Origin: Azorinus chamasolen
Lineage: Eukaryota > Mollusca > Bivalvia > Cardiida > Solecurtidae
DNA length: 64,000 bases
Assembly (NCBI GenBank): GCA_963576725.1
Contig: OY755241.1
Coordinates: 73,916,999 to 73,980,998, forward strand
Direction: 5' to 3'
A program made the position numbers and the translations under genes. The notes under the pieces were generated by a model, which did not search any database, had not been told where the DNA came from, and saw nothing but the letters and a program-made list of their open reading frames with translations. Numbering within the stretch: the stretch's first letter is position 1; the number at the start of each line of letters is the position of its first letter. Shown in pieces: positions 22,865-33,969 of the stretch.

Positions 22865-23105
22865 TGGTGTGTGTGTGGGTGGGGGGATGGGGGGGGGGGG
22901 GGGTCGCGAAAAATTCCTGTACTATCGGTTTTGAATAAACAAAAAGTAAAACGGTATTAACCTCATAGGCCATTTGAGAGATAATTGAGCGCAGAAATTA
23001 ATTCATATAAAGATAAAACTAGACTTTAAATGTAAGTAGAAAAATAGCCTGTTTTTCTTGTTGGTGTGTGTGTGTGTTCGCGTGCGTGCATGCGTGTGTG
23101 GGTAC
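22865..23105. repeat. G-run and GT microsatellites
   Basis: GT-rich then a run of 16 or so G at 22888-22903; a second GTGTGTGTG / CGTGCGTGCATGCGTG tract at 23063-23100. Confidence 0.8.
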
Positions 23106-23256
23106 ATACGTTTGTTTATGATTCCGTGCTCATGGATTAAAATTGATATGACACTCAGCAAGCTTTGTGTCTTGTTTTAAATAGCGATAGTAAATGACCA
23201 CTCGTACACCATATCCTCTATGTTTACTATAAGCCAAACCTATACTGTTATGTATT

Positions 23257-23506
23257 TTAACTCTTTCGGCGCCACTGTCGCCTGGTGGCACCATTGAAAA
23301 CCGTACAGTCCCAGGTGAGATGCCGCCTTGAAAAGGCGGCAAATGACCTGGGACTTCTCTGTTTTCTGTACTATTTTAGCCCAAGCATGCCGGTTTTTAA
23401 AAACAAATGTTTTACTAATATACCTTTATTATTTAGTTTAGAATTATATTCAATATGAAATTATTACTGCAGACAATACTTTTAAATTTGGCCCCAAAAG
23501 AGTTAA
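23257..23506. mobile_element. TTAA MITE of a separate subfamily (I)
   Basis: TTAACTCTTTCGGCGCC at the left and CCCCAAAAGAGTTAA at the right. The interior stem is GTCCCAGGT...GCCGCCTT / AAGGCGGC...ACCTGGGAC, unlike families A-E. Confidence 0.6.
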
Positions 23507-23629
23507 TCGGTTTTCCGACGCTTAACTGTATTATAAGTTATGTGACTCATCATGCAGAAAAAAGTTATATCTGCAAAAACTTGAGCTCTTACAATTTTAC
23601 TTTCGTCTGGGCGTTTAAATATTTGAGAA

Positions 23630-23800
23630 AGTTTTAACCGAGTGCCAAAAAGTTTGAACCTGATTAGACGCAGAGTAACTTGGCATCTCATCTGGATAAA
23701 AACTGTTTGCCAATCAGTCATGTGTTTCTAGAAACATATACGAAGTGCATGGATCATTGTGATATGCCGCGCTACTCGGCGTCTCACCTGGAACCAAACT
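23630..23800. mobile_element. Family B scraps
   Basis: Two decayed hairpins of the B type: GATTAGACGCAGAGTAACTT...CATCTCATCTGGATAAAAAC and GCCGCGCTACTCGGCGTCTC. Confidence 0.45.
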
Positions 23801-23845
23801 ATTTGCAAATGTGATTCTCTCAATGCAATAAATCATATGAGTCGT

Positions 23846-24168
23846 TTAACCCTTTCTGTATTTAGGCCACATTTCAATACCTAACGAATATTCATTAACA
23901 AATTAGTTATAAAGAAATATCAAAGTTGGAAAATTATAGACATTTTAGAGAGCAAGGAAACAGGTCTGTCAATTTCCACTAGCAAACAGAGCAGACCCTG
24001 ATCAGACGGCTCCTATAGGAGCCGTCTGATCAGGGTCTGCTCTGTTTGCTTATAAAATTTGAAAGATCTGTTTCTTTGCTTTCTAAAATGTCTACAACGG
24101 TCCACGTCTCATATTTATGTATAACTATTTTGTTAATAATTATTCAGTAGGTATTGGGAAAGGGTTAA
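23846..24168. mobile_element. Family A TTAA MITE, near-complete fold-back
   Basis: TTAACCCTTTCTG to GGGAAAGGGTTAA, 323 bp. Nearly the whole element is one inverted repeat: ACCTAACGAATATTCATTAA answers TTAATAATTATTCAGTAGGT. The centre is a perfect GCAAACAGAGCAGACCCTGA...TCAGGGTCTGCTCTGTTTGC stem round CGGCTCCTATAGGAGCCG. Best copy of the family. Confidence 0.9.
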
Positions 24169-24179
24169 AGGGTAAAGAT

Positions 24180-24745
24180 GGCTGAATGTCAGGTTACTTG
24201 GACAAGGGTTAAACTAGATGTATAAGGGGGATAGAGGTAGCTGGGTTGGAGTTAAGGTAGCTGTATAAGAGGGTGGGGTAGCATGATAAGAGTCAAGTTA
24301 GTTGGATAAGGCTTAAGATAGATGTATAAGGGGGGTAGCATGATAAGAGTGAAGTTAGTTGGATAAGGGTTATGATAGCTGTATAAGGGGGTAGGGGTAG
24401 CATGATAAGAGTCGAGTTAGTTGGATAAGGCTTAAGATAGATGTATAAGGGGGGTAGCATGATAAGAGTCAAGTTAGTTGGATAAGGCTTAAGATAGATG
24501 TATAAGGGGGTAGCATGATAAGAGTCAAGTTAGTTGGATAAGGGTTAAGATAGCTGTATAAGGGGGGTAGGGGTAGCATGATAAGAGTCAAGTTAGTTGG
24601 ATAAGGGTTGAGATATCTATATATGGGTGGGGTATCCGGATAAGAGTCATGATAAGAGTCATGTTAGTTGGATAAGAGTTCAGATAGCTGTATAAGGGGG
24701 TAGGGGTAAATTGGTAGAAATCAAGTTACTTGGATAAGGGTTCAG
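24180..24745. repeat. Minisatellite, ~57-63 bp unit
   Basis: Repeats of GTTAGTTGGATAAGGGTTAA, GATAGCTGTATAAGGGGG and TAGCATGATAAGAGTCAA with variable length. Related to the 60-bp array at 25.3-26.0 kb. Confidence 0.85.
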
Positions 24746-25043
24746 ATAGCTAGATAGATAAATTTATTTCGGTAAAAAGTGTACATAACATGGCAAAACA
24801 TAATTAAGAGTACATATAAAAAGCCATGTAATGCACACAAGAAACCAAGGATTATACAAAAAAGGAAAATAGTTCCTTATTTCCAGTGTGGTCCTTGATT
24901 CTAGTGGCAAAACACAGAGGGTCACGGTATCATTATAAATAACTATCACAGGTATTATCTTAAAATATAAGTATCACAGAAATATCCCTATTAACACTGT
25001 TAAGTTCAAAATATCGGTTATAGAATGTCGATGACCATGCTGT
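24746..25043. other. Non-coding insert inside the minisatellite
   Basis: Starts AAATTTATTTCGGTAAAAAG; unrelated to the flanking minisatellite. Possibly a retroelement 3' end, but nothing identifies it. Confidence 0.35.
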
Positions 25044-25246
25044 TTAGCCCATTCCTCATACTGACGACTTTTGACGACTCCGTAGAAGTCACTTTGTGAA
25101 ACCATTGTGGTAAATAGAGCATTTTAGCACAATGGTTTCAAGACTACACAACTCTAAAACTCTCCTTTTCTATAGTCAATGTTCCTTTTCGATAGATTTA
25201 TTTAAAGAGGTTGGATCTAAAACTAGCCTATGAGGTAATGGGTTAA
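25044..25246. mobile_element. Family C TTAA MITE inside minisatellite
   Basis: TTAGCCCATTCCTCATACTG to GAGGTAATGGGTTAA. The central stem is shortened (CCATTGTGGTAAATAGAGCA then TTTTAGCACAATGGTTTC). Confidence 0.75.
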
Positions 25247-25249
25247 GGG

Positions 25250-26045
25250 TAAAGGTATTTGGATAGCTGTATAGAGGTTAAGGTAGCTGGATATAAGTCA
25301 AGTTAGTTGTTGATAACTGTATCATGGACAAGAGGTAGCTTGGTAGGAGTCATATAAGTTGGATACGGCTTAAGATAGCTGTTAAATTGTAAAAGTAGCT
25401 GGTTAGGAACAAAGTAAGTTGGATAAGGGTTTAGATAGCTGTTAACTGGTAAAGGTAGCTGGGTAGGAATAAAGTTAGTTGGATAAGGGTTTAGATAGCT
25501 GTTAAATGGTAAAGGTAGCTGGGTAGGAATAAAGTTAGTTGGATAAGGGTTTAGACAGCTGTTAAATGGTAAAGGTAGCTGGGTAGGAATAAAGTTAGTT
25601 GGATAAAGGTTTAGATAGCTGTTAAATGGTAAAGGTAGCTGCGTAGGAATAAAGTTAGTTGGATAAGGGTTTAGATAGCTGTTAAATGGTTAAGGTAGCT
25701 AGGTAGGAATAAAGTTAGTTGGGTAAGGGTTTAGATAGCTGTTAAATGGTAAAGGTAGCTAGGTAGGAATAAAGTTAGTTTCATAAGGGTTTAGATAGCT
25801 GTTTTAAATGGTAAAAGTAGCTGGGTAGGAACAAATTTAGTTTGATAAGGGTTTATACAGCTGTTAACTGGTAAAGGTAGCTGGGTAGGAATAAAGTAAG
25901 TTGGATAAGGGTTTAGATAGCTGTTAAATGGTAAAGGTAGCTGGGTAGGAACACAGTTACTTGGATAAGGGTTTAGATAGCTGTTAACTGGTAAAGTTAG
26001 CTTGGTAGGAATAAAGTTCGTTGGATAAGGGTTTAGATAGCTGTT
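25250..26045. repeat. 60-bp minisatellite
   Basis: About a dozen copies of a 60-bp unit (GTTAGTTGGATAAGGGTTTA, GATAGCTGTTAAATGGTAAA, GGTAGCTGGGTAGGAATAAA), best at 25441-26040. Because 60 is divisible by 3, the minus strand reads as a spurious Tyr/Asn/Pro repeat protein. Confidence 0.9.
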
Positions 26046-26130
26046 TTGATGAGACGCTGGTGTACCCGGCGGATAATTGGTATCCAAGCATTTTGAAAAC
26101 GACATTCAATAATTCTTCGTAGGCGAATGG

Positions 26131-26662
26131 TTAACCCTTTACTCCATAAATACGCCTTTATACGCCTTTGCAAACTGAATAGACCAAGATCAGACGGCTC
26201 CAGTAGGAGCCGTATTATCAGGGTCTGCTCTGATTGCTTATGATGTAATATAGATATTCTTCTACAGTTTATGGCTTGGTCAAAACTTCCTGTGTCCATG
26301 CGCTATTATAACAACTAATATTCACAATCTCATCGTTTCTTACATAGATAGTCATGCCATGGACTAATATTCACGATCTCATCGTTTCTTACGTAGATAT
26401 TCATGCCATGGACTAATATTCACGATCTCGCCGTTTCTTACATAGATATTCATGCCATGGACTAATATTCACGATCTCATCGTTTCTTACATAGATATTC
26501 ATGCCATGGACTAATATTCACAATCTCATCGTTTCTTACATAGATATTCATGCCATGGACTAATATTCACGATCTCATCGTTTCTTACATAGATATTCAT
26601 GCCATGCACTAATATTCACGATCTCATCGTTTTTTACATAGATATTCATGCCATTAAGTTAA
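26131..26662. mobile_element. Family E TTAA MITE with internal 49-bp tandem expansion
   Basis: Left end TTAACCCTTTACTCCATAAA; centre CAGACGGCTCCAGTAGGAGC. The right arm is then expanded into about seven 49-bp repeats (GACTAATATTCACGATCTCA, TCGTTTCTTACATAGATATT, CATGCCATG; 26316-26655) before ending CCATTAAGTTAA. Confidence 0.75.
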
Positions 26663-26689
26663 CCCTTATCCTGTTTTTCGCGAAATAAT

Positions 26690-27355
26690 TCACATTTGCA
26701 AAACAGCTTGGCATCTCATCAAGAAATAAGGTTGTGTGAAACTCCGTCAGTATGTTCTAAAAAGCCCTGTATGAATATATACCTTGAAACAGACCAGGGT
26801 TTTAACCCATTACCTCATAGGCTTTTTTTAGATACAACCTTTTGAATAAATCTACCGAAAGGAGCATTAACTAGAAAAAGGAAACTTTTAGAATTTTGTA
26901 GTTTGAAACCATTGTGATAAATAGAGCATTTGCTCCAATAGGAGCAAATGCTCTATTTATCACAATGGTTTAACAAAGTGATTTTTACAGAGTCGTCAAA
27001 AGTCGTCAATATTAGGGAATGGGTTGAAGTGATATCTCTACTTGCAACATATTTTAACAATGTCTAACAATTACATTAATCATTTCTTTATATGCCGAAA
27101 AGAAGTATATATTTATCCCAAGAAAACCAATCCTAATAAACACCGACGAAGACACAACTTTCGTGTGTTTGACATGCTATTCCGCAATGTATTAGTAGTT
27201 ATTCCGCTCGCGTTTTAGTTTCGTTAACTGTTCTACCAAGGTCGATACTATTTTATCGTAGAACGAAAGATATACGTATCGATGAAAACGGTTTATTTTG
27301 TATCACAGGGGCTTCGACAATCTTCATAATAATGATTGAACACAACAAATACCAT
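26690..27355. repeat. Dispersed repeat, inverted counterpart of 43.28-44.04 kb
   Basis: Segments such as GAAACTCCGTCAGTATGTTC, CTTGAAACAGACCAGGGT and ATATCTCTACTTGCAACATA return in inverted form at 43.28-44.04 kb. Both copies hold a family C MITE at the same place, so the MITE predates the copying. Confidence 0.7.
26802..27027. mobile_element. Family C TTAA MITE, intact stem
   Basis: TTAACCCATTACCTCATAGG to GGGAATGGGTTGA. The stem is AACCATTGTGATAAATAGAG / CTCTATTTATCACAATGGTT round CATTTGCTCCAATAGGAGCAAATG. Confidence 0.85.
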
Positions 27356-27359
27356 GTTT

Positions 27360-27755
27360 TATGATATAATCAAAATATACGTTCAATGTAGAATAGTTTA
27401 AACTTAATTTATTGCTCATATTTTCACAGTTGTACATATATGCCTTTTACAAATGACCACAATTAGATATACGAGCGTACAAGGAAATGGGTTGGACAAC
27501 AAGTTCTCGCAACATTAGAAAAGGTCCTCCCCATAGTATAATTATTTGTAAATGTTTATGGTTTGACACATACAATGTATTAATTGCATCACTAATACTT
27601 ATGTGTAAAGACGTAAATTATGTGGAATAACAGAAAGAGGAAAGGCAAAGGAAAGCAGCAAGGTGACTGAACAGGTAAAAGAGAAAAAAGAAAAAGAGAA
27701 AGAAGTAAAACTGAAATTTCTCATTACCCAACTGATGATGCTTGACAGCAGTAAT
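27360..27755. other. Non-coding stretch
   Basis: AT-rich; a purine-rich AAAGAGAAAAAAGAAAAAG tract near 27675-27710. No gene recognised. Confidence 0.4.
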
Positions 27756-27759
27756 CTTT

Positions 27760-28165
27760 TAACTATCAATCACTGTTTAAATTTGTTGGTATCCCTTATA
27801 TAGTTCTGTACCTCGGTAAAGAGGATTGTATTATCAGAATCAGACATACTGTTTATTCCTAACAGTAACTTATGGCAGTTTATAGGGTGATATCTACGAG
27901 TAGACTGGAAAAGTTTAAAACTTGCATCTGAATATTTATGACACTTAAAGAGTAATGTTCTGCATCTTCTTTTTCAGCCCCACAATCGCATTTCTCGTTC
28001 ATTGTAGAAACTTCCTGTTTAAGAGACATATCTCGTGAACTGCTCAGGATGCAGCTTACATGAGAGATCAGTTCTGTAACAAAGGCTTTGCTAAACCATA
28101 TCAATTGAACATAATTGCAAACAGTGTAGACACAGATCATAAGACTCCCATTGTTTGTCATTCAG
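27760..28165 (-). pseudogene. LINE C-terminal fragment
   Basis: Minus-strand frames read TELISHVSCILSSSRDMSL, then KCDCGAEKEDAEHYSL, a C-x-C...H zinc-knuckle-like end typical of LINE ORF2. After a frameshift they read INCHKLLLGINSMSDSDNTI followed by EVQNYIRDTNKF and a stop, the usual LINE tail. Only the end of the protein remains. Confidence 0.5.
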
Positions 28166-28204
28166 AATCATGTCGTAATTTATACCCTTTCATACTGAAT
28201 GGAT

Positions 28205-28448
28205 ATATATTCCCTGTTCTATATTTAGTCCAAATTTCAATACCTACTGAATATTCATTAAAAAAAATAGTTATAAAGAAATATGGAAGGTGCAACATTG
28301 TAGACATTTTGGAAAGCAAAGAAACAGATCCAATTACACTAGCAAACAGAGCAGATCCTTATCAGACGGCTCCTCTAGGAGCTGTCTGGTCTGGGTCTAC
28401 TCTGTTTGCAAATGCGTGAAAACACGTTTATATGAGGGAAAGGGTTAA
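28205..28448. mobile_element. Family A TTAA MITE
   Basis: Arm TTCCCTGTTCTATATTTAGT, centre CAGACGGCTCCTCTAGGAGC, right end ATGAGGGAAAGGGTTAA. Confidence 0.75.
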
Positions 28449-28477
28449 ACAAATTAGTTAAATTTAGTTAAATAAAT

Positions 28478-28978
28478 GTCATACTAATCGATTGGCCTTA
28501 TGCTCAGCATCTGATATCTCAGTCGGAGTCTGAGGGCAGGGCTAGAGGGTATGTACTTTGGGTATGTCTACAAGCATCTTATTTGAATGTAGTTTTTTGC
28601 TAAGTCAAGGGAATTAACTCATACTTCAATAAGTTTGGGACTTGTACGAGTTACTTCCCTTTGACCGTCATACTGTCTTATGAGACCTACTGACATTCTA
28701 ATTGATCATTGCAAATTGCATGTAAGCTTTCTGTGATAAATTTTTCCATAATAAATTATATTTTGCTGTTAATGAAACTATATGTGATATACTATTTATT
28801 TAATATACTTTCTATTTTTACAGAAGTTTTACAGGAACTTTGTTTTCTCATAGCGTTAAATACAGTTAAACTTTTGCTTGTACATGTAACAATGCATAGT
28901 CTCAGGAGGAAATAAAGATATTGTATTGTATTGTATTGACTATAAATAAAGATTATCTTATCTTATCTTAACACTGCT
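28478..28978 (+). mobile_element. Retroposon R-T with TTATC-type tail
   Basis: ATTGGCCTTATGCTCAGCAT, AGTCAAGGGAATTAACTCAT and GACTTGTACGAGTTACTTCC lead to a short TTGTA repeat (28920-28938) and the tail GACTATAAATAAAGATTATC followed by TTATCTTATC. Copies at 34.27 and 40.71 kb. Behaves as a SINE or LINE 3' end. Confidence 0.65.
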
Positions 28979-29029
28979 TGGTCATCTGACCTGGAAAATA
29001 CAACAATCAGACCGTTAAATATAACAATT

Positions 29030-29460
29030 AACTCTATACTCCATAAATACGCATTTCTACGCCTTTGCAAACAGAGCATACCCAGATCAGACGGCTCCTA
29101 TCAGGATCTGCTCTTATGAAATAACATAGACCGGATTCTATAGTTTCTACTTTCGAAAAACGTTCATATGTTAATATGAAATTAAAAAGATTAATCGATT
29201 TACCCCATTTGCTCCCAGTGGATTATTCCATGTTTATAAATTGTATTAGTCCATTTTTTATCTGAGGGGTGCCTTGCCTAAATTTTCAATCTCGTTTTGT
29301 TTTATATTGAACTTCCTGTGTAGACTCTGCATTATGCGGCGTCTGATCAGAGTCTACACTGTTTGCCTACGCCCCATATATGGGATCGCGGGAGCTAATG
29401 GATTTAATATTGAAAGTGTCATCATTTCGTACATGAATATTCATGGACGAAATGGTTAAA
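29030..29460. mobile_element. Family E and B MITE fragments
   Basis: TCTATACTCCATAAATACGC with CAGACGGCTCCTATCAGGAT (deleted stem) at 29035-29110; GTAGACTCTGCATTATGCGG / GATCAGAGTCTACACTGTTT near 29322-29368; and CATGAATATTCATGGACGAA at 29436. Confidence 0.5.
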
Positions 29461-29543
29461 TGCATGCGTGTGCGTTTCAATATATGAGGTGTAGACTGTT
29501 CAGCTTTACAACAAACATAGTCTTACCATTATAAATAATCAGC

Positions 29544-29751
29544 TACAGTAAAACCTCTATATAACGACCACTAAATTGTGTTAATTAGTTGGGATTTAGG
29601 GCAGGTGACTTCTTAAAGCAAGGTGAAAGTAAAACAGAACGCTCCTATAGGAGCGTTCTGTTTTACTTTCACCTTGCTTTAAGCAGCCACCTGCCTTTAA
29701 CACAAAATACTTAATGTAATGTAGTGTCCGTTATAGAGAGGTTTTACTGTA
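29544..29751. mobile_element. Family F MITE, mariner-like termini
   Basis: TACAGTAAAACCTCTATATA at the left and AGAGAGGTTTTACTGTA at the right, consistent with a TA target. A perfect internal stem AAGCAAGGTGAAAGTAAAAC / GTTTTACTTTCACCTTGCTT surrounds AACGCTCCTATAGGAGCGTT. Confidence 0.8.
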
Positions 29752-29924
29752 ATTAGTATATTTAATGTTACATTGTTTCTTACATAAATGTTCATAACAT
29801 AAACGATTAAAGAGAATTTCGCAAAAAAACGACAGTGACTTGCATGTTTTGTGTTTCAAATTACTCAGCTCAACATTGTCCTATTGTAAAACCTAGTGTC
29901 ATATTTCATCTAATAAACATGAAA

Positions 29925-30116
29925 TACAGTAAAACATCTCTATAACGGCCACTAAATCAGACCAAGTATTGTGTGTTAAAGACAGGTGACTGCTTAAAGC
30001 AATGTGAAAGTAAAACAGAACGCTCCTAAAGGAGCATTCTGTTTTACTTTCACATTGCTTTAAGCAGTCACCGGTCCTAAATACCAACTAGTTAACACAA
30101 TTTAGTGGCCGGTTAT
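29925..30116. mobile_element. Family F MITE, right end truncated
   Basis: TACAGTAAAACATCTCTATA start; stem AAGCAATGTGAAAGTAAAAC with centre GCTCCTAAAGGAGC; the last ~15 bp of the right terminus are replaced after GGCCGGTTAT. Confidence 0.75.
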
Positions 30117-30182
30117 TGATAAATAGAGCAAAACTTAAATGTTGGTCAAGTAATCGCATCTGTGTAAACCCAGACCAACGGC

Positions 30183-30428
30183 TAACCCTCTACTCCATGA
30201 ATATTCATGTCAGAAATAATGACACCATGACTATTAAGTAGATAAATATCTATAAATGCACAGGGGCACTTGTAGTTTTGCCATGACAGAAACTGTAGGA
30301 TCTTAATCTATATTATTTTATAAGCAAACAGAGCAGATCCTGATCAGACGGCTCCTAGAGAAGAAGTCTGATCTGGGTCTGCTCTTTTTTGAAAAGGCGT
30401 AGAACGATATATTTATAGTATAAAGAGC
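30183..30428. mobile_element. Family E TTAA MITE
   Basis: TAACCCTCTACTCCATGAAT, ACACCATGACTATTAAGTAG, and GCAAACAGAGCAGATCCTGA with a damaged centre (GGCTCCTAGAGAAGAAGTC). The ACTATTAAGTAG stretch is the uninterrupted form of the site split at 62.3 kb. Confidence 0.7.
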
Positions 30429-30506
30429 CTTTATATGCTATATGTTCTAAGCTAATTCATATTCATATTTGTTATTTTATTATATATTGTTAATATGTTC
30501 TATAAA

Positions 30507-31110
30507 TATTGAAAGTTGGTGGTCCTTCGAAAGCTAAAGTAGCAATGCAAAAAAAATTGCAGACCCCGTTTTATTGAGTCTGTTCATGGGCATTTATTAA
30601 AAGTGCAACACTACTCACTAACACCGGCTTAAACGGTATTCAATTTTCATAACTTCAGGCACCGGAATTCATGATCTCGTAGGATCAGGAAATGTAACAA
30701 CACTGAGACTTAAACACGGGATGACTTTCTACAGCCGCCACATAGACCCTTAAAACCTGTTGATGTGAAATACAGCTGAACTTCGATATTTTCTTGAGCC
30801 CTTCACCGGACCATACAAACAACTTTGAGATAACAGAAGTTCGAGTTATCCGATTTCTAATCTGGTCAATTTCTCAAGTTAACAGCTTAATGTAAGTCTA
30901 TATATATAAGTCCTTTATGAGTTATCGGCATTATTTTAGTCCAGTATTAAACTGTCACGTTTGTTTCTAGATATGCGTAGTGATACATTTTAGAGCAAGT
31001 GTGTATTGTAAATCTTGCGAGAATCGATCTCTAAGTTAGAGTTATCCTGAATTCGTTTAATATGAGTTAGAGGTATCGAGGTTTCATTGTACATAAATTC
31101 TGAAACCGCA
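30507..31110. repeat. 282-bp repeat copy interrupted by a mariner-like MITE
   Basis: GGTCCTTCGAAAGCTAAAGT through CTTAAAACCTGTTGATGTGA is one copy of the 282-bp unit; its end (CATAAATTCTGAAA) resumes at 31092 after the MITE. Confidence 0.7.
30771..31091. mobile_element. TA-flanked mariner-like MITE
   Basis: TACAGCTGAACTTCGATAT at the left faces GGTATCGAGGTTTCATTGTA at the right; 321 bp. TA is duplicated at the insertion site. An interrupted relative lies at 49.1-50.1 kb. Confidence 0.7.
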
Positions 31111-31254
31111 CATTAAAACAGACTGCATGATGTACCTGGGTTATAAAAAAATTGTCTGCTCAATTTTGGATCTGGTACAAAAAGTGTGACTACTTCCGAT
31201 TAAATATGGAAACGATTGGCCAAGTGCCAGATAAAATAATTCCTTTTAATTAGT

Positions 31255-31480
31255 TAATCATTCACTCATTCCATCCTAGTCTATTTTTAGACCCAATCCC
31301 TTTGAATTAATCTACCGAAAAGGAGTATTAACTATTGGAAAGAAGAATTTTAGAACTACGTAGTTTCGAAACCATTGTGATAAATAGAGCATTGGAGCAA
31401 ATGCTCTATTTATCACAATGGTTTCTATATGTAACTTATACAAAGGCGCCAACAGGTGTCACTAGGAGGGAATGTGTTAA
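31255..31480. mobile_element. Family C TTAA MITE
   Basis: TTAATCATTCACTCATTCCA left; AGGGAATGTGTTAA right; stem AACCATTGTGATAAATAGAG / CTCTATTTATCACAATGGTT round GCATTGGAGCAAATGC. Shares its right TTAA with a family E fragment (31477-31600, TTTACTCCATAAATAACG). Confidence 0.75.
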
Positions 31481-31599
31481 CTATTTACTCCATAAATAAC
31501 GACTTTGATCCTGTAGGAGCTGTCTGATCAGGATCCACTCTGTTTGCTTTTGAAAAATAAATCTAACTACAGCTTCTGCTATGGTCAAAACATCCAGTA

Positions 31600-33088
31600 A
31601 TCATAATTATGTAAAAGAAAATTGGGCTAGATAATATGCATGTTAATATCAATAGTCACGCAGTAAAGGGCTGACTCGGACTCGACTAAACAGACGACTG
31701 CTGAACAGAGTTTCAATAAATAACATTTTGGATACTGGTGATAGTTTTTGGAAATGTGACTTCAAATACGCGTGCAGTTAGAGTTTAAAACTCGATGCTT
31801 GAGTGCAAAACTCCCGTATCACAATTCATGGGGCGAACTTGCCACAAACGGTTTGCATCAGGAAATATTCACGAACATTAAGTTAAAATTCGAGGAGTGG
31901 GTTAAAATTCCGTATCACAATCAATTAAACATAGCATCTACAGAAATGGCCATGGAATAATAGCACAGTGGCATAATACATTAAAGATGTATTATGCGTA
32001 TATCTTCATATTAATCAATCAACACCAGAAGCTGTACAGGTAAACATACAATGAAAATAATGCTACAAACCCATGTTCCGACGGGATATACTTGTTCAGC
32101 TAAATATTATCCCTATCCGAATATTGCTAAATTATTTAAAGGAGCCTCCTTTTTAGAAACGATGATTTTGTGCGGAAATCAGCGGACATCGTCGGCCAAG
32201 TTCTGAATGACTCCGATTCTATTTTTGAACAATTGAATATTAAATAGGTTGTTATCACATGTACAATGGCTGACACTGGTTGTTGGCCTACAGGTACATC
32301 GAATGATTATTTCCGGTATGTAAATTTGAATCTTACAACAGATTCCGGCAGATGGCGAACGCTGTTCCGTTAGTTTCCGTAGCAATCCATTTTTTTCAAA
32401 AAAATTTTACGCAAACACCCATTTATTAACCATGCTATTTAGTGTTAAATAAGTGTTAAGGTACATAGATTCCGATTCCGAAGTAAGTTTGAAACGCAAA
32501 ATTTGCGGAAATTTGCGCATTATACATTTTTAAGCATGTACATCATATGATGAGTTGTTCACACCATACATTCACATATGCACAACATATAATGGCGATT
32601 AGTCATTCTATGGTGAAAAATGAACATTATATACTAACATATTCACAGCGTTTAATAAACAATAAACGTATAATAAAATGAGCATAATATATTTGGATGT
32701 GCGCATCAAGTCACTATAAGCTCTCAGTACAAAAGGATTCTGCCCAAGTTAAGGTAGTTATGGCGTCGCATAATATGCATTCAAAGATCGGATTGGAAGA
32801 TTGAAACTTTGCATATGGGGGTGAATACTTCGAGGGGGCCACATAAATAGTTCGTATGGTAAGAAAGGCTACTCGCAAGTGACTTATGTTTTTGATAGTT
32901 TTAGTAGACTAAGAGTTGTTTCTCCTTCAATAATCAGGTTTCCACTTAGACTCATTGATATGTTAACCATTCGCTCGTTACCAGCGATGTCATTCGTTAA
33001 ACAATGTAGTTCATAATCAAAGGGGTTCATCAGGACACCTCTGATCTGGGTTTACACTGTCTCATCTGGGTCTCCATTGTTTGCCTTT
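31600..33088. other. Long stretch without recognised features
   Basis: No repeat family, RNA or convincing exon seen. Short frames at 31772-31960 (+) and 32385-32179 (-) have no domain signature. Unlike most of the window, no palindromic element was found between 31.7 and 33.0 kb. Confidence 0.4.
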
Positions 33089-33302
33089 TAACCCTTTCGC
33101 TGCCAAACTCTGTCGTCTGCTAACTTTGTCATCTGCTACACATTTTCATTCTTTTGAATTTCTTTATTTTTGCTTCAAAAACATAGTAACAGTAACAAAC
33201 AGTTTGGATCCTGACGAGACGCAGGGTTACTCGGCGTCTCATCTGGATCCAAACTGTTTGCATAGGTAATCACAGATCCGGCATTGGCAGCGAAAGGGTT
33301 AA
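33089..33302. mobile_element. Family B TTAA MITE, intact
   Basis: TTAACCCTTTCGCTGCCAAA to TTGGCAGCGAAAGGGTTAA, 214 bp. The internal stem is CAAACAGTTTGGATCCTGAC / CATCTGGATCCAAACTGTTT; the centre is GACGCAGGGTTACTCGGCGTC. Confidence 0.9.
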
Positions 33303-33570
33303 TAATCATGGTGCACGCTATAAACTGTGCCCCTGGGGTGAAAATTGGACCCCCAGGGGTGGCCAGTCTTCTGTAGAGAAGTGTATTGAAAGCTTTGAAA
33401 ATCTTCTCTTCTGTAGCTGAAAAGTTGTCCACTTTTATTCTAGGCACAATACATCACTTTTAAGGTCCTATACTACGGTTATATAGGTGGCCACCTGGGG
33501 TCAAAATTTACCTCACCCCAAGGGTGGCCAGTTTTTATAGCAAAATTATGGCAATTTGTAGTTTTTAAGT
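33303..33570. repeat. 'Leaky' tandem-repeat fragment
   Basis: GGGTGAAAATTGGACCCCCA and GAAAGCTTTGAAAATCTTCT modules, as in the array at 5.3-6.1 kb; another scrap at 34000-34170. Confidence 0.6.
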
Positions 33571-33724
33571 AAAGATGTTGAGCAGTGCTGTTTGTTTGAC
33601 CTAGTGGCTTTTGTATTTTTAGTATACATGTAGAGGTAATGATGGGGTGTAATTATACTGTGGAGAAAGGAGCCTGAGATACAAAGACACTGTGGATTAT
33701 ATGTAGAGATATAGAGTTAGATTT

Positions 33725-33969
33725 TTAACCTTTTGCTTCATAAATACGCCTTTCTATGCCATTGCAGACGGAGTAGACCCAGCTCATTCAAATTCCATAG
33801 GACCCGTCTGAACAGGGTCTGCTTTGTTTTTTGCTGAATATATGATACAATATAGATATGATTATTATGATTATGATCATGTGTACATGGGCTGATTTAA
33901 GAAAAATAGTCTACGTAATTTTCAAAACATTTTGTTTCTTGCATGCATATTCATGGAGAAAAGGGTTAA
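33725..33969. mobile_element. Family E TTAA MITE
   Basis: TTAACCTTTTGCTTCATAAA to CATGGAGAAAAGGGTTAA; centre weakly paired (CATTCAAATTCCATAGGACC). Confidence 0.65.

Noticed and set aside
23846..24168. Rho-independent terminator or bacterial regulatory hairpin
   Set aside because: The stems belong to repeated eukaryotic fold-back MITEs, not to transcription ends.
25791..26105. Minus-strand Tyr-Leu-Asn-Pro-Tyr repeat protein
   Set aside because: It is the 60-bp minisatellite read in frame (60 is a multiple of 3); no start context, domain or splice signals.
26316..26655. CRISPR-like regular repeats
   Set aside because: Direct 49-bp tandem copies without spacers, in eukaryotic DNA; no cas genes.
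32179..32385. 68-residue minus-strand frame as a 5' coding exon
   Set aside because: No convincing donor, no domain and no partner exon.
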